From: DATIJJ01 sp035478795
GTDB taxonomy: Bacteria; Pseudomonadota; Gammaproteobacteria; DSM-16500
Assembly: GCA_035478795.1 (NCBI GenBank)
Contig: DATIJJ010000014.1
Location: 27,027 to 91,026 of the forward strand
DNA: 64,000 bases
Reading direction: 5' to 3'
In this document: positions 50,754 to 59,523 of the stretch, one piece after another
Position numbering within the stretch: the first letter of the stretch is position 1
Layout: every line of letters starts with the position of its first letter
The notes under the pieces: generated by a model
The model's input: only the letters and a program-made list of their open reading frames with translations
The model's database searches: none
Told to the model about the DNA's origin: nothing
Translations under genes and position numbers: made by a program

Positions 50754-52004
50754 ATGGCCGGAACAAACAGCAATGATCAACATGACTTTCTCCACATGGA
50801 AGCTGTCAATCTTCTGGAGGTGGCGAGAGAATATGGCACGCCGTGCTATGTCTACTCTAAAAAAGCCCTGATTGATAACTGGCAGCGATTTCATGAAGCG
50901 TTCGGTTCGCATCCGCATCGTATCTGTTATGCAGTCAAGGCCAATTCCAATCTGGCTATCCTGAATATACTGGCTGGCCTTCAATCCGGATTTGATATTG
51001 TTTCTTTGGGTGAACTGGAACGGGTACTGGCAGCGCAAGGTGACCCATCACGTATTGTTTTTTCAGGCGTTGGAAAAAAACCGCATGAAATTCTGCGCGC
51101 GCTTGAGGTCGGTATTCATTGTTTTAATGTGGAATCAGAAGAAGAGCTCGATCGACTGAATACCCTTGCAAAACAGCAAAACAAAATTGCTTCCATCGCA
51201 CTTCGCATCAACCCGGATATCGATGCCAGAACACATCCTTACATTGCAACAGGGTTAAACGAAAATAAATTCGGCATCGCCTATACCGATGTCTTGCCTC
51301 TCGTTAACAAAATCCAGTCTCTTTCTCATCTCAAATTAATCGGCATTGGCAATCATATCGGCTCGCAATTAACGGAATTGAGCCCCTTTTCCGAAGCAGT
51401 CGATCGTCTTTTGAACCTTGCGAATCAACTGGTTCAGAAAGGATTTCAGTTACAACACATCAATATTGGCGGAGGCCTCGGTGTCAGTTATCGTAATGAA
51501 ACACCACCGTCCATACAGGAGTATGCAGAAACCGTACTCACGACATTCGCAGCGTCTCCCTTTGAAATTATTCTGGAACCCGGTCGCGCGATTGTCGCCA
51601 ATGCAGGGATTTTATTGACGACCGTTGATTATCTCAAAAAGACACCGCATAAAAATTTCGCCATCGTCGACGCAGCCATGAATGACCTGCTTCGCCCGGC
51701 TCTCTATAACGCATGGCATGACATTCAACCCGTGAACCTTCAACATCATGCTGAAAAACGCCTCTATGATATCGTGGGCCCGGTCTGTGAATCGGCTGAT
51801 TTTTTAGGAAAAGAACGTACACTTGCATTGGAAGTCGGCGATTTGCTCGCGATCCTTTGTACCGGCGCATATGGTTTCAGCATGAGTTCCAACTATAATT
51901 CGCGCCCGCGCGCAGCGGAAGTGCTCGTGGATCGGGACCAAATCCACCTGATTCGTGAGCGGGAGACCATAGAGGACCTTTTTATCAAGGAAAAAATGAC
52001 ATAA
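50754..52004 (+). CDS. lysA: diaminopimelate decarboxylase
   Basis: 416 residues from ATG 50754 (GGAG five bases upstream). PLP lysine Lys62 in CYAVKANSN; the phosphate-binding GGGLG (in INIGGGLGVSY), EPGRAIVANAG, and the dimer-active-site Cys in GPVCESADF are present. It makes L-lysine from meso-diaminopimelate, the last step of lysine synthesis. The gene diverges from the phosphopantetheinyl transferase gene; usual partners lptM (yifL) and dapF are not visible here. Confidence 0.95.
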   Translation: MAGTNSNDQHDFLHMEAVNLLEVAREYGTPCYVYSKKALIDNWQRFHEAFGSHPHRICYAVKANSNLAILNILAGLQSGFDIVSLGELERVLAAQGDPSRIVFSGVGKKPHEILRALEVGIHCFNVESEEELDRLNTLAKQQNKIASIALRINPDIDARTHPYIATGLNENKFGIAYTDVLPLVNKIQSLSHLKLIGIGNHIGSQLTELSPFSEAVDRLLNLANQLVQKGFQLQHINIGGGLGVSYRNETPPSIQEYAETVLTTFAASPFEIILEPGRAIVANAGILLTTVDYLKKTPHKNFAIVDAAMNDLLRPALYNAWHDIQPVNLQHHAEKRLYDIVGPVCESADFLGKERTLALEVGDLLAILCTGAYGFSMSSNYNSRPRAAEVLVDRDQIHLIRERETIEDLFIKEKMT

Positions 52005-52128
52005 ATATGTGTTTTTCCCATTTATTTTCCCGACAACTGTGATACAGTATGGTCGCGAGTCGTTACCCCTATTGGGCGATGGCTATGCGAAAGTGTATTT
52101 TTTAATTAATTTTGAGGTTTATTATTTT

Positions 52129-52341
52129 ATGGCAGCGCGTGAAAAAGGAACCGTTAAGTGGTTCAACAACAGCAAGGGCTTTGGTTTTATTCAGAGAGAC
52201 CAGGGAGATGACGTTTTTGTTCATTTCAAGGCAATTACCGGTTCTGGCTATAAGTCCCTGGAAGAAGGTCAACGCGTAGAATTCTCCGTGACCCAGGGTC
52301 AAAAAGGTCTGCAAGCGGAAGAAGTCACAATTATCGACTAA
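52129..52341 (+). CDS. cold-shock domain protein
   Basis: 70 residues, standard length. RNA-binding motifs RNP1 KGFGFIQ and RNP2 VFVHF are intact, as is the start GTVKWFN. It binds single-stranded RNA and DNA and melts RNA structure. The leader from the lysA stop is about 120 bases, compatible with the structured leaders of csp mRNAs. It ends with an inverted repeat at 52370. Confidence 0.95.
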   Translation: MAAREKGTVKWFNNSKGFGFIQRDQGDDVFVHFKAITGSGYKSLEEGQRVEFSVTQGQKGLQAEEVTIID

Positions 52342-52369
52342 TTCGGTTATTTCTGACCCATAAGAGATT

Positions 52370-52405
52370 GATCCGGATCATTTTTTAGATTCCGGATCGG
52401 TTTCT
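52370..52405 (+). terminator. putative terminator after the cold-shock gene
   Basis: GATCCGGA (52370-52377) pairs perfectly with TCCGGATC (52391-52398); a T-rich stretch (GGTTTCTTGTG...) follows. It lies 29 bases past the stop codon. Confidence 0.55.
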
Positions 52406-52426
52406 TGTGTTTCCTGTTTTTTTCTA

Positions 52427-53164
52427 TTATAAAAACGCTGAATGGCTTTCCCAGTTTTTGTCTGGATAATAAGCAACGACCAGCGTATTTCCCTTAATTG
52501 CATTAATCAACGGCTTGATTGTTTTTGGATCAACTGCCATACAACCCCAGCTTCGTCCCAGCATCCCGCGTGTACGGGCCACATCCGCACCCACATATTG
52601 CGCGCCATGAAAAACGATATCACGTCGATAGGCATTATTATTGATACCCGGTTCCAAACCCTGAATGCGCAGCGATTCGCCGTGTTTACCATCATAAATC
52701 CCGGACGTGACAAACACACCCAGGCTGGATTTCAAACTGCGTGGATCATTTGAAAAAGAGGTCGCATTTTTTTCACCGCTATTCTTGCCGTGTGCCACCC
52801 ACGTATTAAACAGGACTTTTTGATTTTTCATATCCCAGACCAGCAATCGTTGATCTGCCGAGGGTTTTGAGTAATCAATAATGGTCAGTATTTCTTTATT
52901 ATCCAGACCTTCCTTTCGTGCCTTTTGATAGGCTGTCAAACCGGCCCTGACTGCACCTTCGCTTAAATTACCGGCCTTTGATGAAATCACTTTTGTTTCA
53001 TCAGCCACCCAGTCACTGGAACTTTTTGCAGATGCTATCATCGCCGTCTGTGCCGTCTGTTGTATAGGAGCAGAAGGCCTCGACAGACACGCGAGTACGC
53101 CCAAACCCGTCACACCGATAACGCCAAACACAAATAACCCCTCTCTCATATTTTTTATGATCAT
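52427..53164 (-). CDS. murein L,D-transpeptidase catalytic-domain family protein
   Basis: 245 residues from ATG 53164 (GGAGG five bases upstream). An N-terminal anchor or signal (7-27, REGLFVFGVIGVTGLGVLA) is followed by a YkuD_2-type catalytic domain. DIVFHGAQYVG provides the His, and GRSWGCMAVDP the catalytic Cys within S.GC. It would cross-link or modify peptidoglycan in the periplasm. The Cys in LACLSR might make it a lipoprotein instead (a weak lipobox). Its catalytic Cys/His spacing fits the family. Confidence 0.85.
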   Translation of the reverse strand: MIIKNMREGLFVFGVIGVTGLGVLACLSRPSAPIQQTAQTAMIASAKSSSDWVADETKVISSKAGNLSEGAVRAGLTAYQKARKEGLDNKEILTIIDYSKPSADQRLLVWDMKNQKVLFNTWVAHGKNSGEKNATSFSNDPRSLKSSLGVFVTSGIYDGKHGESLRIQGLEPGINNNAYRRDIVFHGAQYVGADVARTRGMLGRSWGCMAVDPKTIKPLINAIKGNTLVVAYYPDKNWESHSAFL

Positions 53165-53360
53165 TTTTTCCTCCAGATAAACAGGATGCTTTGCCGAGCA
53201 GATTAGTTTATATTTTGAACAGATGCAGTATACCGACCAAAGATTAAGCAAACCTTAATAGATTTATATCTTATTGAATATTCATGCTTTTTATTTTCAT
53301 GACAGGGGTATCCTTCGCGATATATACTTGAAAGCGGGACGGAAAAAGGGTCATTTAACC

Positions 53361-53789
53361 ATGCAAAACAGAAAAAAAGTGGCATTCATACTGGCAGGCA
53401 TCACCCTTTTACTGACAGGGTGGCGGGGTGCCATCGCAACAGACAGCACCACGCTGGCTCCTTTTAAAGCCAAGCCATCCGGGATATTTATTTTAGCCAA
53501 TGGAACAACGCTACCCCTTTACACCATCAACAAGGCCGTCAAAATCTATGATGCAAACAATGCACCCGTGGGTGACAGGCAATGTCCCACAGGCATGAGA
53601 AGATCATTCAACGTTGCTCTGTCAGAAACGGATCAGGGATGCGGCAGCAGTTCGGTGATTGCACTGTTTGTCGATTGTAATTTTGAGTCACAGGAGAGCT
53701 ACTCACTCATCTGTACAGAAGCACGTCTTGCCTGTTCCGAAGGGGATGCACATGTCATACTGAACTGGACCATTTATTGTCGGCCCTGA
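53361..53789 (+). CDS. secreted small protein, family unknown
   Basis: 142 residues from ATG 53361. A signal peptide (1-26) ends GAIATDS. The mature part has six Cys (CPTG, GCGSSS, DCNFES, LICTEARLAC, IYCRP) likely to form disulphides in the periplasm or outside, and no recognised domain. It ends in a 16-base overlap with the convergent GGDEF gene. No function assigned. Confidence 0.65.
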   Translation: MQNRKKVAFILAGITLLLTGWRGAIATDSTTLAPFKAKPSGIFILANGTTLPLYTINKAVKIYDANNAPVGDRQCPTGMRRSFNVALSETDQGCGSSSVIALFVDCNFESQESYSLICTEARLACSEGDAHVILNWTIYCRP

Positions 53790-55024
53790 TGGGAAGACTC
53801 ACTCACTTGCGTACTAAAATGAAAATTATTATGGCCATGTTCCTTGATGTATTGCATGGCCTTGTCGGCTTTCTTCATCAGCACATCCGCTTGCATACCA
53901 TCCACCGGATATATACTCACGCCAATACTCGCACTCATATTGATGTGATGATCTCCAATGTGAAACGGTTTTGTCAGAAGCTCGCAAATGTGTCCTGCGA
54001 TTTTTGAAATGGTCGATGTATCCGTCTGGTTCTCCAGAATAATCGCCAGTTCATCACCACCCACCCGCGCGAGAAAATCCGGTTCACGCAAATTTTCCCT
54101 GACGCGTTGAATCACACTCTCCAATAATTGATCGCCCGTTTCATAGCCATAGGCATCATTGATAAACTTGAAATGGTCGAGATTCATATACAACACAGCA
54201 AAATTCTTTTGTGATATTTCCGCACGCCGAATGGCTTCAGCCAACGTCACCATCAACAATTTTCGATTAGGCAATCCCGTTGGCAAATCATGTGTCGCCA
54301 CCCGATTCAATTTTTCCTGGCTTGCATCGAGCTTTTCCTGTGTTTCTTTCAAATACCGTGTCAGGGCTTCCTTTTCAAATTGCAATCCGATGGTTTGTTT
54401 TAACAATCGATGTGATCGTACCGACAAAATCAGCATATACACAAAATAGACGATAACGGTCGCACTAAACAGTGAATAAAGATAGGTTTGTTGCTGAAAA
54501 AACAATTGTATGATGAGTGGTAATAACGCGGTTGTCAGAAAGGAAAAGGCAGCGAAAAGATCAGCCGCCAGTATGGGCACAGCGCCTGCCGTGATCCCGG
54601 CCAAAACCAGCGTAATCAACATTTGCTGAAGATCACTCGAAAACCAGAAAAGACAGGAGCCTGCAAATCCCCAGCCAATACCGCCTGCGAATGACCCTAT
54701 CACAAATAACGTTTTCCAGAAGTTCATCTTTTTTTCAGGCGCAAGCTGTCTGTTATAAATCCCGGTCATACTCATACGAATCAATGCGACAAGGAAAGAA
54801 TAGGCGAGCCACCCGACGACAAGCGGGCGCATCGGGACAGAACGATACAATCCAATGAAGAGAACCAGTGCACAAAAGAGCGACGCCACCTGGCCCACAA
54901 CGGATTGCCTGTAAAGATAGGTCACCAGCAAATGCCGGGTCTGCATTTCAATGTGCGCATCGAAATTGAGGCCCGTATCCTTGAAACGAACTTTTTCCTT
55001 CAGCCAGCGACTCAAGGATGGCAT
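53774..55024 (-). CDS. membrane-bound diguanylate cyclase
   Basis: 416 residues from ATG 55024 (AAGGGA upstream). Residues about 45-205 carry five to six membrane spans of MASE type, a coiled-coil linker covers 215-245, and a GGDEF domain spans 250-410. The active-site loop reads VGGDELAII, with Leu in the fifth position of GGDEF; this is a common tolerated variant. DLPTGLPNRKLL starts the domain and FINDAYGYETGDQLL carries the metal site. It probably makes c-di-GMP. It is the second c-di-GMP gene in the window. Confidence 0.9.
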   Translation of the reverse strand: MPSLSRWLKEKVRFKDTGLNFDAHIEMQTRHLLVTYLYRQSVVGQVASLFCALVLFIGLYRSVPMRPLVVGWLAYSFLVALIRMSMTGIYNRQLAPEKKMNFWKTLFVIGSFAGGIGWGFAGSCLFWFSSDLQQMLITLVLAGITAGAVPILAADLFAAFSFLTTALLPLIIQLFFQQQTYLYSLFSATVIVYFVYMLILSVRSHRLLKQTIGLQFEKEALTRYLKETQEKLDASQEKLNRVATHDLPTGLPNRKLLMVTLAEAIRRAEISQKNFAVLYMNLDHFKFINDAYGYETGDQLLESVIQRVRENLREPDFLARVGGDELAIILENQTDTSTISKIAGHICELLTKPFHIGDHHINMSASIGVSIYPVDGMQADVLMKKADKAMQYIKEHGHNNFHFSTQVSESSHQGRQ

Positions 55025-55167
55025 GTTTTTTCCCTTTGATGAAGTCTCTCTTTCTATTAGACCCCCCTGCTCCCGAAAAAACAAGTCTGACCAAATGGGA
55101 TGATTGACTCTCTCATGAACGAGTTATAACCTGTAGCACACTTTACCCGATTAGGACGTCCATCATT

Positions 55168-56235
55168 GTGAAAATTGTCGCGCAATTTGAGATTCCCTGG
55201 TACCAGTATTTGAATGAACAAAGCGAGCTCGCACCTGATGCGCCGACTTTCGCAAGGGACACCGAACACCTCATCCATTTGTACCGTGAAATGGTCATGA
55301 GCCGTACGTTTGACACCAAGGCCATCGCCTTGCAACGCACCGGGAAAATGGGTACCTACCCTTCAACACGCGGACAGGAAGCCGTTTTCGTCGGGATGGG
55401 TGATGCCATGCCGTCCGATGATATTTTTATCCCCTACTACCGCGATGTGGCGACGTTGATCCAACGCGGTGTCAATCCGGTGGATATTTTAATGTATTGG
55501 GGTGGCGATGAACGCGGGAATACCTTCGCAGATCCGACTCATAATTTCCCCTACGCCGTTCCGATCGGCACACAAATCCTGCATGCGGCAGGTGTTGCAA
55601 CGGCCTTGAAAATTCGTGGACAAAAACACGCTGTTTTAGCGGTGTGTGGCGATGGTGGAACGTCTGAAGGGGATTTTTATGAAGCCATGAATGTAGCAGG
55701 CATCTGGAAATTGCCGATCGTCTTTGTCGTCAGCAACAATCAATGGGCCATTTCAGTTCCACGCAGTGAACAGACCGCGGCCAAAACCATCGCACAAAAA
55801 GCAATTGCCGCCGGATTTTCGGGCGAACAGGTCGATGGCAACGATATCATTGCCGTGCGTGCACGTGTTGTCGAAGCACTCAAAAAAGCACGCGAACAAC
55901 ACGAGCCCACCTTAATTGAAATGGTTTGTTATCGACAAAGTGATCACACCACGGCGGATGATGCGAGTCGCTATGAACCAAAGGCGTTGCGTGAAACCGA
56001 ATGGAAAAAAGAACCCGTCGCGCGTTTACGCCATTACCTTGAAAAAATAAAGGCATGGTCACCCGAAAAAGAAAAAGCCCTGCTCGAAGAATGCGTCGCA
56101 AAAACAGAAAAAATCGTTCAGGACTATCTCGCCATGCCACCCGCCCTGCCGGTTTCCATGTTCGAGTATTTATATGAAACCTTGCCGGATGCCTATGCAG
56201 ACCAGCGAGATGCACTGATGAATCAAGGAACATAA
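55168..56235 (+). CDS. 2-oxoacid dehydrogenase E1 alpha subunit (branched-chain type)
   Basis: 355 residues from GTG 55168, with AGGA about ten bases upstream. The thiamine-diphosphate motif is GDGGTSEGDFYEAMNVAG..VFVVSNN, and PYYRDVA and RQSDHTTADD are typical of E1 alpha chains. Annotations of homologues vary between pyruvate and branched-chain oxoacid dehydrogenase. Here the following leucine-degradation genes argue for the branched-chain enzyme, which would convert 4-methyl-2-oxopentanoate to isovaleryl-CoA. It pairs with the E1 beta gene one base downstream. Confidence 0.9.
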   Translation: MKIVAQFEIPWYQYLNEQSELAPDAPTFARDTEHLIHLYREMVMSRTFDTKAIALQRTGKMGTYPSTRGQEAVFVGMGDAMPSDDIFIPYYRDVATLIQRGVNPVDILMYWGGDERGNTFADPTHNFPYAVPIGTQILHAAGVATALKIRGQKHAVLAVCGDGGTSEGDFYEAMNVAGIWKLPIVFVVSNNQWAISVPRSEQTAAKTIAQKAIAAGFSGEQVDGNDIIAVRARVVEALKKAREQHEPTLIEMVCYRQSDHTTADDASRYEPKALRETEWKKEPVARLRHYLEKIKAWSPEKEKALLEECVAKTEKIVQDYLAMPPALPVSMFEYLYETLPDAYADQRDALMNQGT

Positions 56236-56236
56236 C

Positions 56237-57217
56237 ATGGCAGAAATCACATTGGTCGAAGCGATTAATCAGGCGCTCGCTTATGAAATGCAAGCCGATC
56301 CGGATGTCGTTGTTCTCGGTGAAGATATCGCCAAAAATGGCGGTGTTTTTCGTGCAACCGTCGGGTTGCTCGACAAGTTTGGTCCTGAACGTGTACGCGA
56401 CACCCCGCTTGCAGAATCCATGATTGCAGGACTTGCGATCGGGATGGCGATTGCCGGATTGAAACCGGTGGCTGAATTTCAATTCATGGGTTTTATTTAT
56501 CCGGCGCTTGATCAAATCATCAATCACGCTTCCCGTATTCGTAATCGCACACGCGGCAAGATGCATTGCCCTGTTGTGTTTCGAACCCCTTATGGGTGCG
56601 GCATTCGTGCACCGGAACATCATTCGGAAAGTACCGAAGCACTCTTCGCGCATATTCCGGGACTGCGTGTTGTGATGCCCTCCTCACCCGCCCGCGCCTA
56701 TGGACTCTTGCTGGCTTCCATTCGCAATCCCGATCCGGTGATTTTTCTGGAACCCTCGCGTTTGTATCGATGGGCGAAACAGGAAGTCCCTGATAATGGC
56801 AAGGCCTTGCCACTGGATCTGTGTTTTACCTTGAAAACCGGTCACGATGTCACCCTCGTCACCTGGGGTTCTCTCGTGAAAGAAACCCTCGCTGCTGCCG
56901 ACAAATTGTCGAAGGAAGGCATCGATGCGGAAGTCATTGACATTGCCACCATCAAACCGCTGGACATCGACACGATTCTTGCTTCCGTTGAAAAAACAGG
57001 ACGGTGTGTCATCATCCACGAAGCGGCCCGAACGTGTGGGGTTGGCGCCGAAATTTCTGCCGAAATTGCCGAAAAAGGATTGATGTTTTTGAAAGCGCCC
57101 GTGCAACGGGTCACAGGGTATGACACGATTGTGCCTTATGCGCGCCTTGAAAAATTTTATTTACCGACAGAAGAAAATATTATTGAAACCGTTCAACTCA
57201 CCATGGAGTTTGCATGA
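56237..57217 (+). CDS. 2-oxoacid dehydrogenase E1 beta subunit
   Basis: 326 residues of E1 beta type: VVLGEDIAKNGGVFRATVGLLDKFG, DTPLAESMIAGLAIGMA, EFQFMGFIYPALDQI and the transketolase C-terminal domain (DVTLVTWGSLVKETLAAA). It contributes to the active site with E1 alpha. Its stop overlaps the E2 start (ATGA). It belongs to the leucine operon. Confidence 0.93.
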   Translation: MAEITLVEAINQALAYEMQADPDVVVLGEDIAKNGGVFRATVGLLDKFGPERVRDTPLAESMIAGLAIGMAIAGLKPVAEFQFMGFIYPALDQIINHASRIRNRTRGKMHCPVVFRTPYGCGIRAPEHHSESTEALFAHIPGLRVVMPSSPARAYGLLLASIRNPDPVIFLEPSRLYRWAKQEVPDNGKALPLDLCFTLKTGHDVTLVTWGSLVKETLAAADKLSKEGIDAEVIDIATIKPLDIDTILASVEKTGRCVIIHEAARTCGVGAEISAEIAEKGLMFLKAPVQRVTGYDTIVPYARLEKFYLPTEENIIETVQLTMEFA

Positions 57218-58335
57218 CACTATTTAATTTGCCGGACCTCGGTGAAGGTTTGGCGGAAGCCGAAATACATGAATGGTATGTGAAAGAAGGCGACACGGTC
57301 GCAATCGATCAACCGATGGTCAGCATGGAAACGGCCAAGGCAGTCGTGGATGTACCCGCACCCTGCGCTGGAAAAATTGTCAAATTATACGGAAAAAAAG
57401 GCGATATTATTGCAACGCACGCGCCACTCGTTGAATTTGAAAGTGATGAAGATGAGGCACCCTTGCAAAAAGACAAGGGCACCGTTGTTGGCAGTCTCGA
57501 AGAAAGTGCGACCTTGCTGAATGAAGACACGCTCATTATCGGAAGTGCAAAAAAAACCGGGCTGTCTGCCAAAGCCATGCCTGCCGTGCGCCAGCTTGCA
57601 AAACAGTTAAATGTCAATCTCGACACGGTGACACCCACCGGACCTTCGGGACAGATTACGGTGGACGATGTCAAAAAAGCGGCATCGCCTGCTTCAAAAT
57701 GGACAGGCCATGTCGAAACACTGCATGGTGTTCGCCGCAGCATGGCAACGATCATGACAAAATCGCATCAGGAAATCGTGCCGGTTGTGATCATTGAAGA
57801 TGCCGATGTGACCCGCATTCAATCGGATTTTACCGCTCATTTATTGCAGGCAATCCTGTTGGCTGCAAAGGCAGAACCATCACTCAATGCATGGTATGAC
57901 GGCAAAAGCATGGAACGCTGTCTGCATACGGAAGTGAATGTGGGACTTGCCATGGATACCGAAGAAGGTCTCTTTGTTCCGGTATTAAAAAATGTCGAAA
58001 TGAAATCAGCCACCGCATTACGCAGTGAAATTGATCAGTTCAAAAAAAGTGTGCGGGAACGAACGATTTCGCCGAGTGATTTGCAAGGTGCAACGATCAC
58101 GCTATCCAACTTTGGTACGATTGCCGGACGGTATGCAACCCCGATTATCGTTCCACCGATGGTCGCGATTTTAGGCTGCGGCAAGTGTCGGGATGAAGTG
58201 CGCGCACGCGAAGGTGCGATGGAAATTCGTCGCATCGCACCGCTTTCTCTCTCATTCGATCACCGTGCCGTGACAGGTGGTGAGGCAACCCGGTTTTTGG
58301 CAGCTGTCATTGATCATTTGGAAAAAGGAAATTAA
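57214..58335 (+). CDS. dihydrolipoamide acyltransferase E2 component
   Basis: 373 residues: one lipoyl domain (1-75; lipoyl-Lys42 in METAKAVV), a subunit-binding domain about 125-160 (KAMPAVRQLAKQLNV, GPSGQITVDDVKKA) and a catalytic domain (165-373) with SFDHRAVTGG near the C-terminus. The catalytic part is short and the E2 has only one lipoyl domain, as in branched-chain E2. It transfers the acyl group to CoA. No E3 (lipoamide dehydrogenase) gene follows, so E3 must be shared from elsewhere. Confidence 0.92.
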   Translation: MTLFNLPDLGEGLAEAEIHEWYVKEGDTVAIDQPMVSMETAKAVVDVPAPCAGKIVKLYGKKGDIIATHAPLVEFESDEDEAPLQKDKGTVVGSLEESATLLNEDTLIIGSAKKTGLSAKAMPAVRQLAKQLNVNLDTVTPTGPSGQITVDDVKKAASPASKWTGHVETLHGVRRSMATIMTKSHQEIVPVVIIEDADVTRIQSDFTAHLLQAILLAAKAEPSLNAWYDGKSMERCLHTEVNVGLAMDTEEGLFVPVLKNVEMKSATALRSEIDQFKKSVRERTISPSDLQGATITLSNFGTIAGRYATPIIVPPMVAILGCGKCRDEVRAREGAMEIRRIAPLSLSFDHRAVTGGEATRFLAAVIDHLEKGN

Positions 58336-58362
58336 CCTGTTTAATACAACAAGGATGTATGG

Positions 58363-59523
58363 ATGACCATGCTGGATTTTCATCTTGGCGAAACGGCCGA
58401 CATGCTACGGGAGTCGGTGCGTGTGTTTGCAAAAAACGAAATTGCGCCACTTGCAAGTGCCATTGATCATGACAACCGTTTTCCACGCGAACTCTGGAAA
58501 AAACTGGGTGAAATGGGCTTACTTGGCATTACCGTCGAAGAAGAGTACGGCGGATCCGGCATGGGTTATCTCGAGCATGTGGTTGCGATGGAAGAAATCA
58601 GTCGCGCCTCAGGCAGTGTTGGATTAAGTTACGGCGCGCATTCCAATTTATGCGTCAACCAGATTCGTCTGAATGGCACGCCTTCACAAAAGAAAAAATA
58701 TTTGCCCGCATTATGCAGTGGTGACCATGTCGGGGCCCTTGCGATGAGTGAAGCAAACGCCGGTTCCGATGTCATGGGTATGCAGTGTCGCGCTGAAGTG
58801 GATGGCGATTTTTTTATTTTAAACGGCACCAAAATGTGGATCACGAATGGTCCGGATGCCGATGTGCTGGTCGTGTATGCAAGAACAGGGTCTGCTTCAA
58901 AAAATACGATCACAGCCTTTATCATTGAACGAAATTTCTCAGGGTTTTCGACCGCACAAAAACTCGATAAGCTCGGCATGCGGGGTTCAGGCACCTCGGA
59001 ACTGCTTTTTGAAAATTGCCGCGTCCCAAAAGAAAATGTGTTGGGCGAATTGCATTATGGCACACGCGTGTTAAAAAAAGGCCTTGATATCGAACGACTG
59101 ATTCTCGCTGCCGGTCCCGTTGGCATCATGCAAGCGTGTCTCGATGTGGTGCTTCCCTACATTCATGATCGCAAGCAATTCGGTCAGGCGATTGGTCGAT
59201 TTCAGCTCATTCAGGCCAAACTGGCTGACATGTATGTCGGTTTGACCTCTTCCTCTGCGCTCTTGTATGCAACAGCGCGCGCAGCCGATTGCGGCGAGAT
59301 TACCCGCAAGGATTCCGCCGCTGTGATTTTAACGACGTCTGAAAAAGCCACGTGGATGGCGTTGCAGGCGATACAGTGTCTTGGTGGAAATGGCTATATT
59401 AATGAATTCCCGACCGGCAGATTGTTGCGTGATGCCAAATTATATGAAATTGGCGCAGGCACATCCGAAATCCGCCGTCTTCTCATTGGACGCGATTTAT
59501 TTGCAGAGACAAACTCATGGTGA
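58363..59523 (+). CDS. liuA: isovaleryl-CoA dehydrogenase
   Basis: 386 residues, a complete acyl-CoA dehydrogenase. FAD-binding ALAMSEANAGSDV and KMWITNGPDAD, and the C-terminal QAIQCLGGNGYINEFP..RLLRDAKLYEIGAGTSEI are present. The base sits as Glu244 in LDIERLILAAGP, the position used by isovaleryl-CoA dehydrogenases rather than the C-terminal Glu of most families. It oxidises isovaleryl-CoA to 3-methylcrotonyl-CoA. It overlaps the next gene by seven bases. Confidence 0.93.
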   Translation: MTMLDFHLGETADMLRESVRVFAKNEIAPLASAIDHDNRFPRELWKKLGEMGLLGITVEEEYGGSGMGYLEHVVAMEEISRASGSVGLSYGAHSNLCVNQIRLNGTPSQKKKYLPALCSGDHVGALAMSEANAGSDVMGMQCRAEVDGDFFILNGTKMWITNGPDADVLVVYARTGSASKNTITAFIIERNFSGFSTAQKLDKLGMRGSGTSELLFENCRVPKENVLGELHYGTRVLKKGLDIERLILAAGPVGIMQACLDVVLPYIHDRKQFGQAIGRFQLIQAKLADMYVGLTSSSALLYATARAADCGEITRKDSAAVILTTSEKATWMALQAIQCLGGNGYINEFPTGRLLRDAKLYEIGAGTSEIRRLLIGRDLFAETNSW

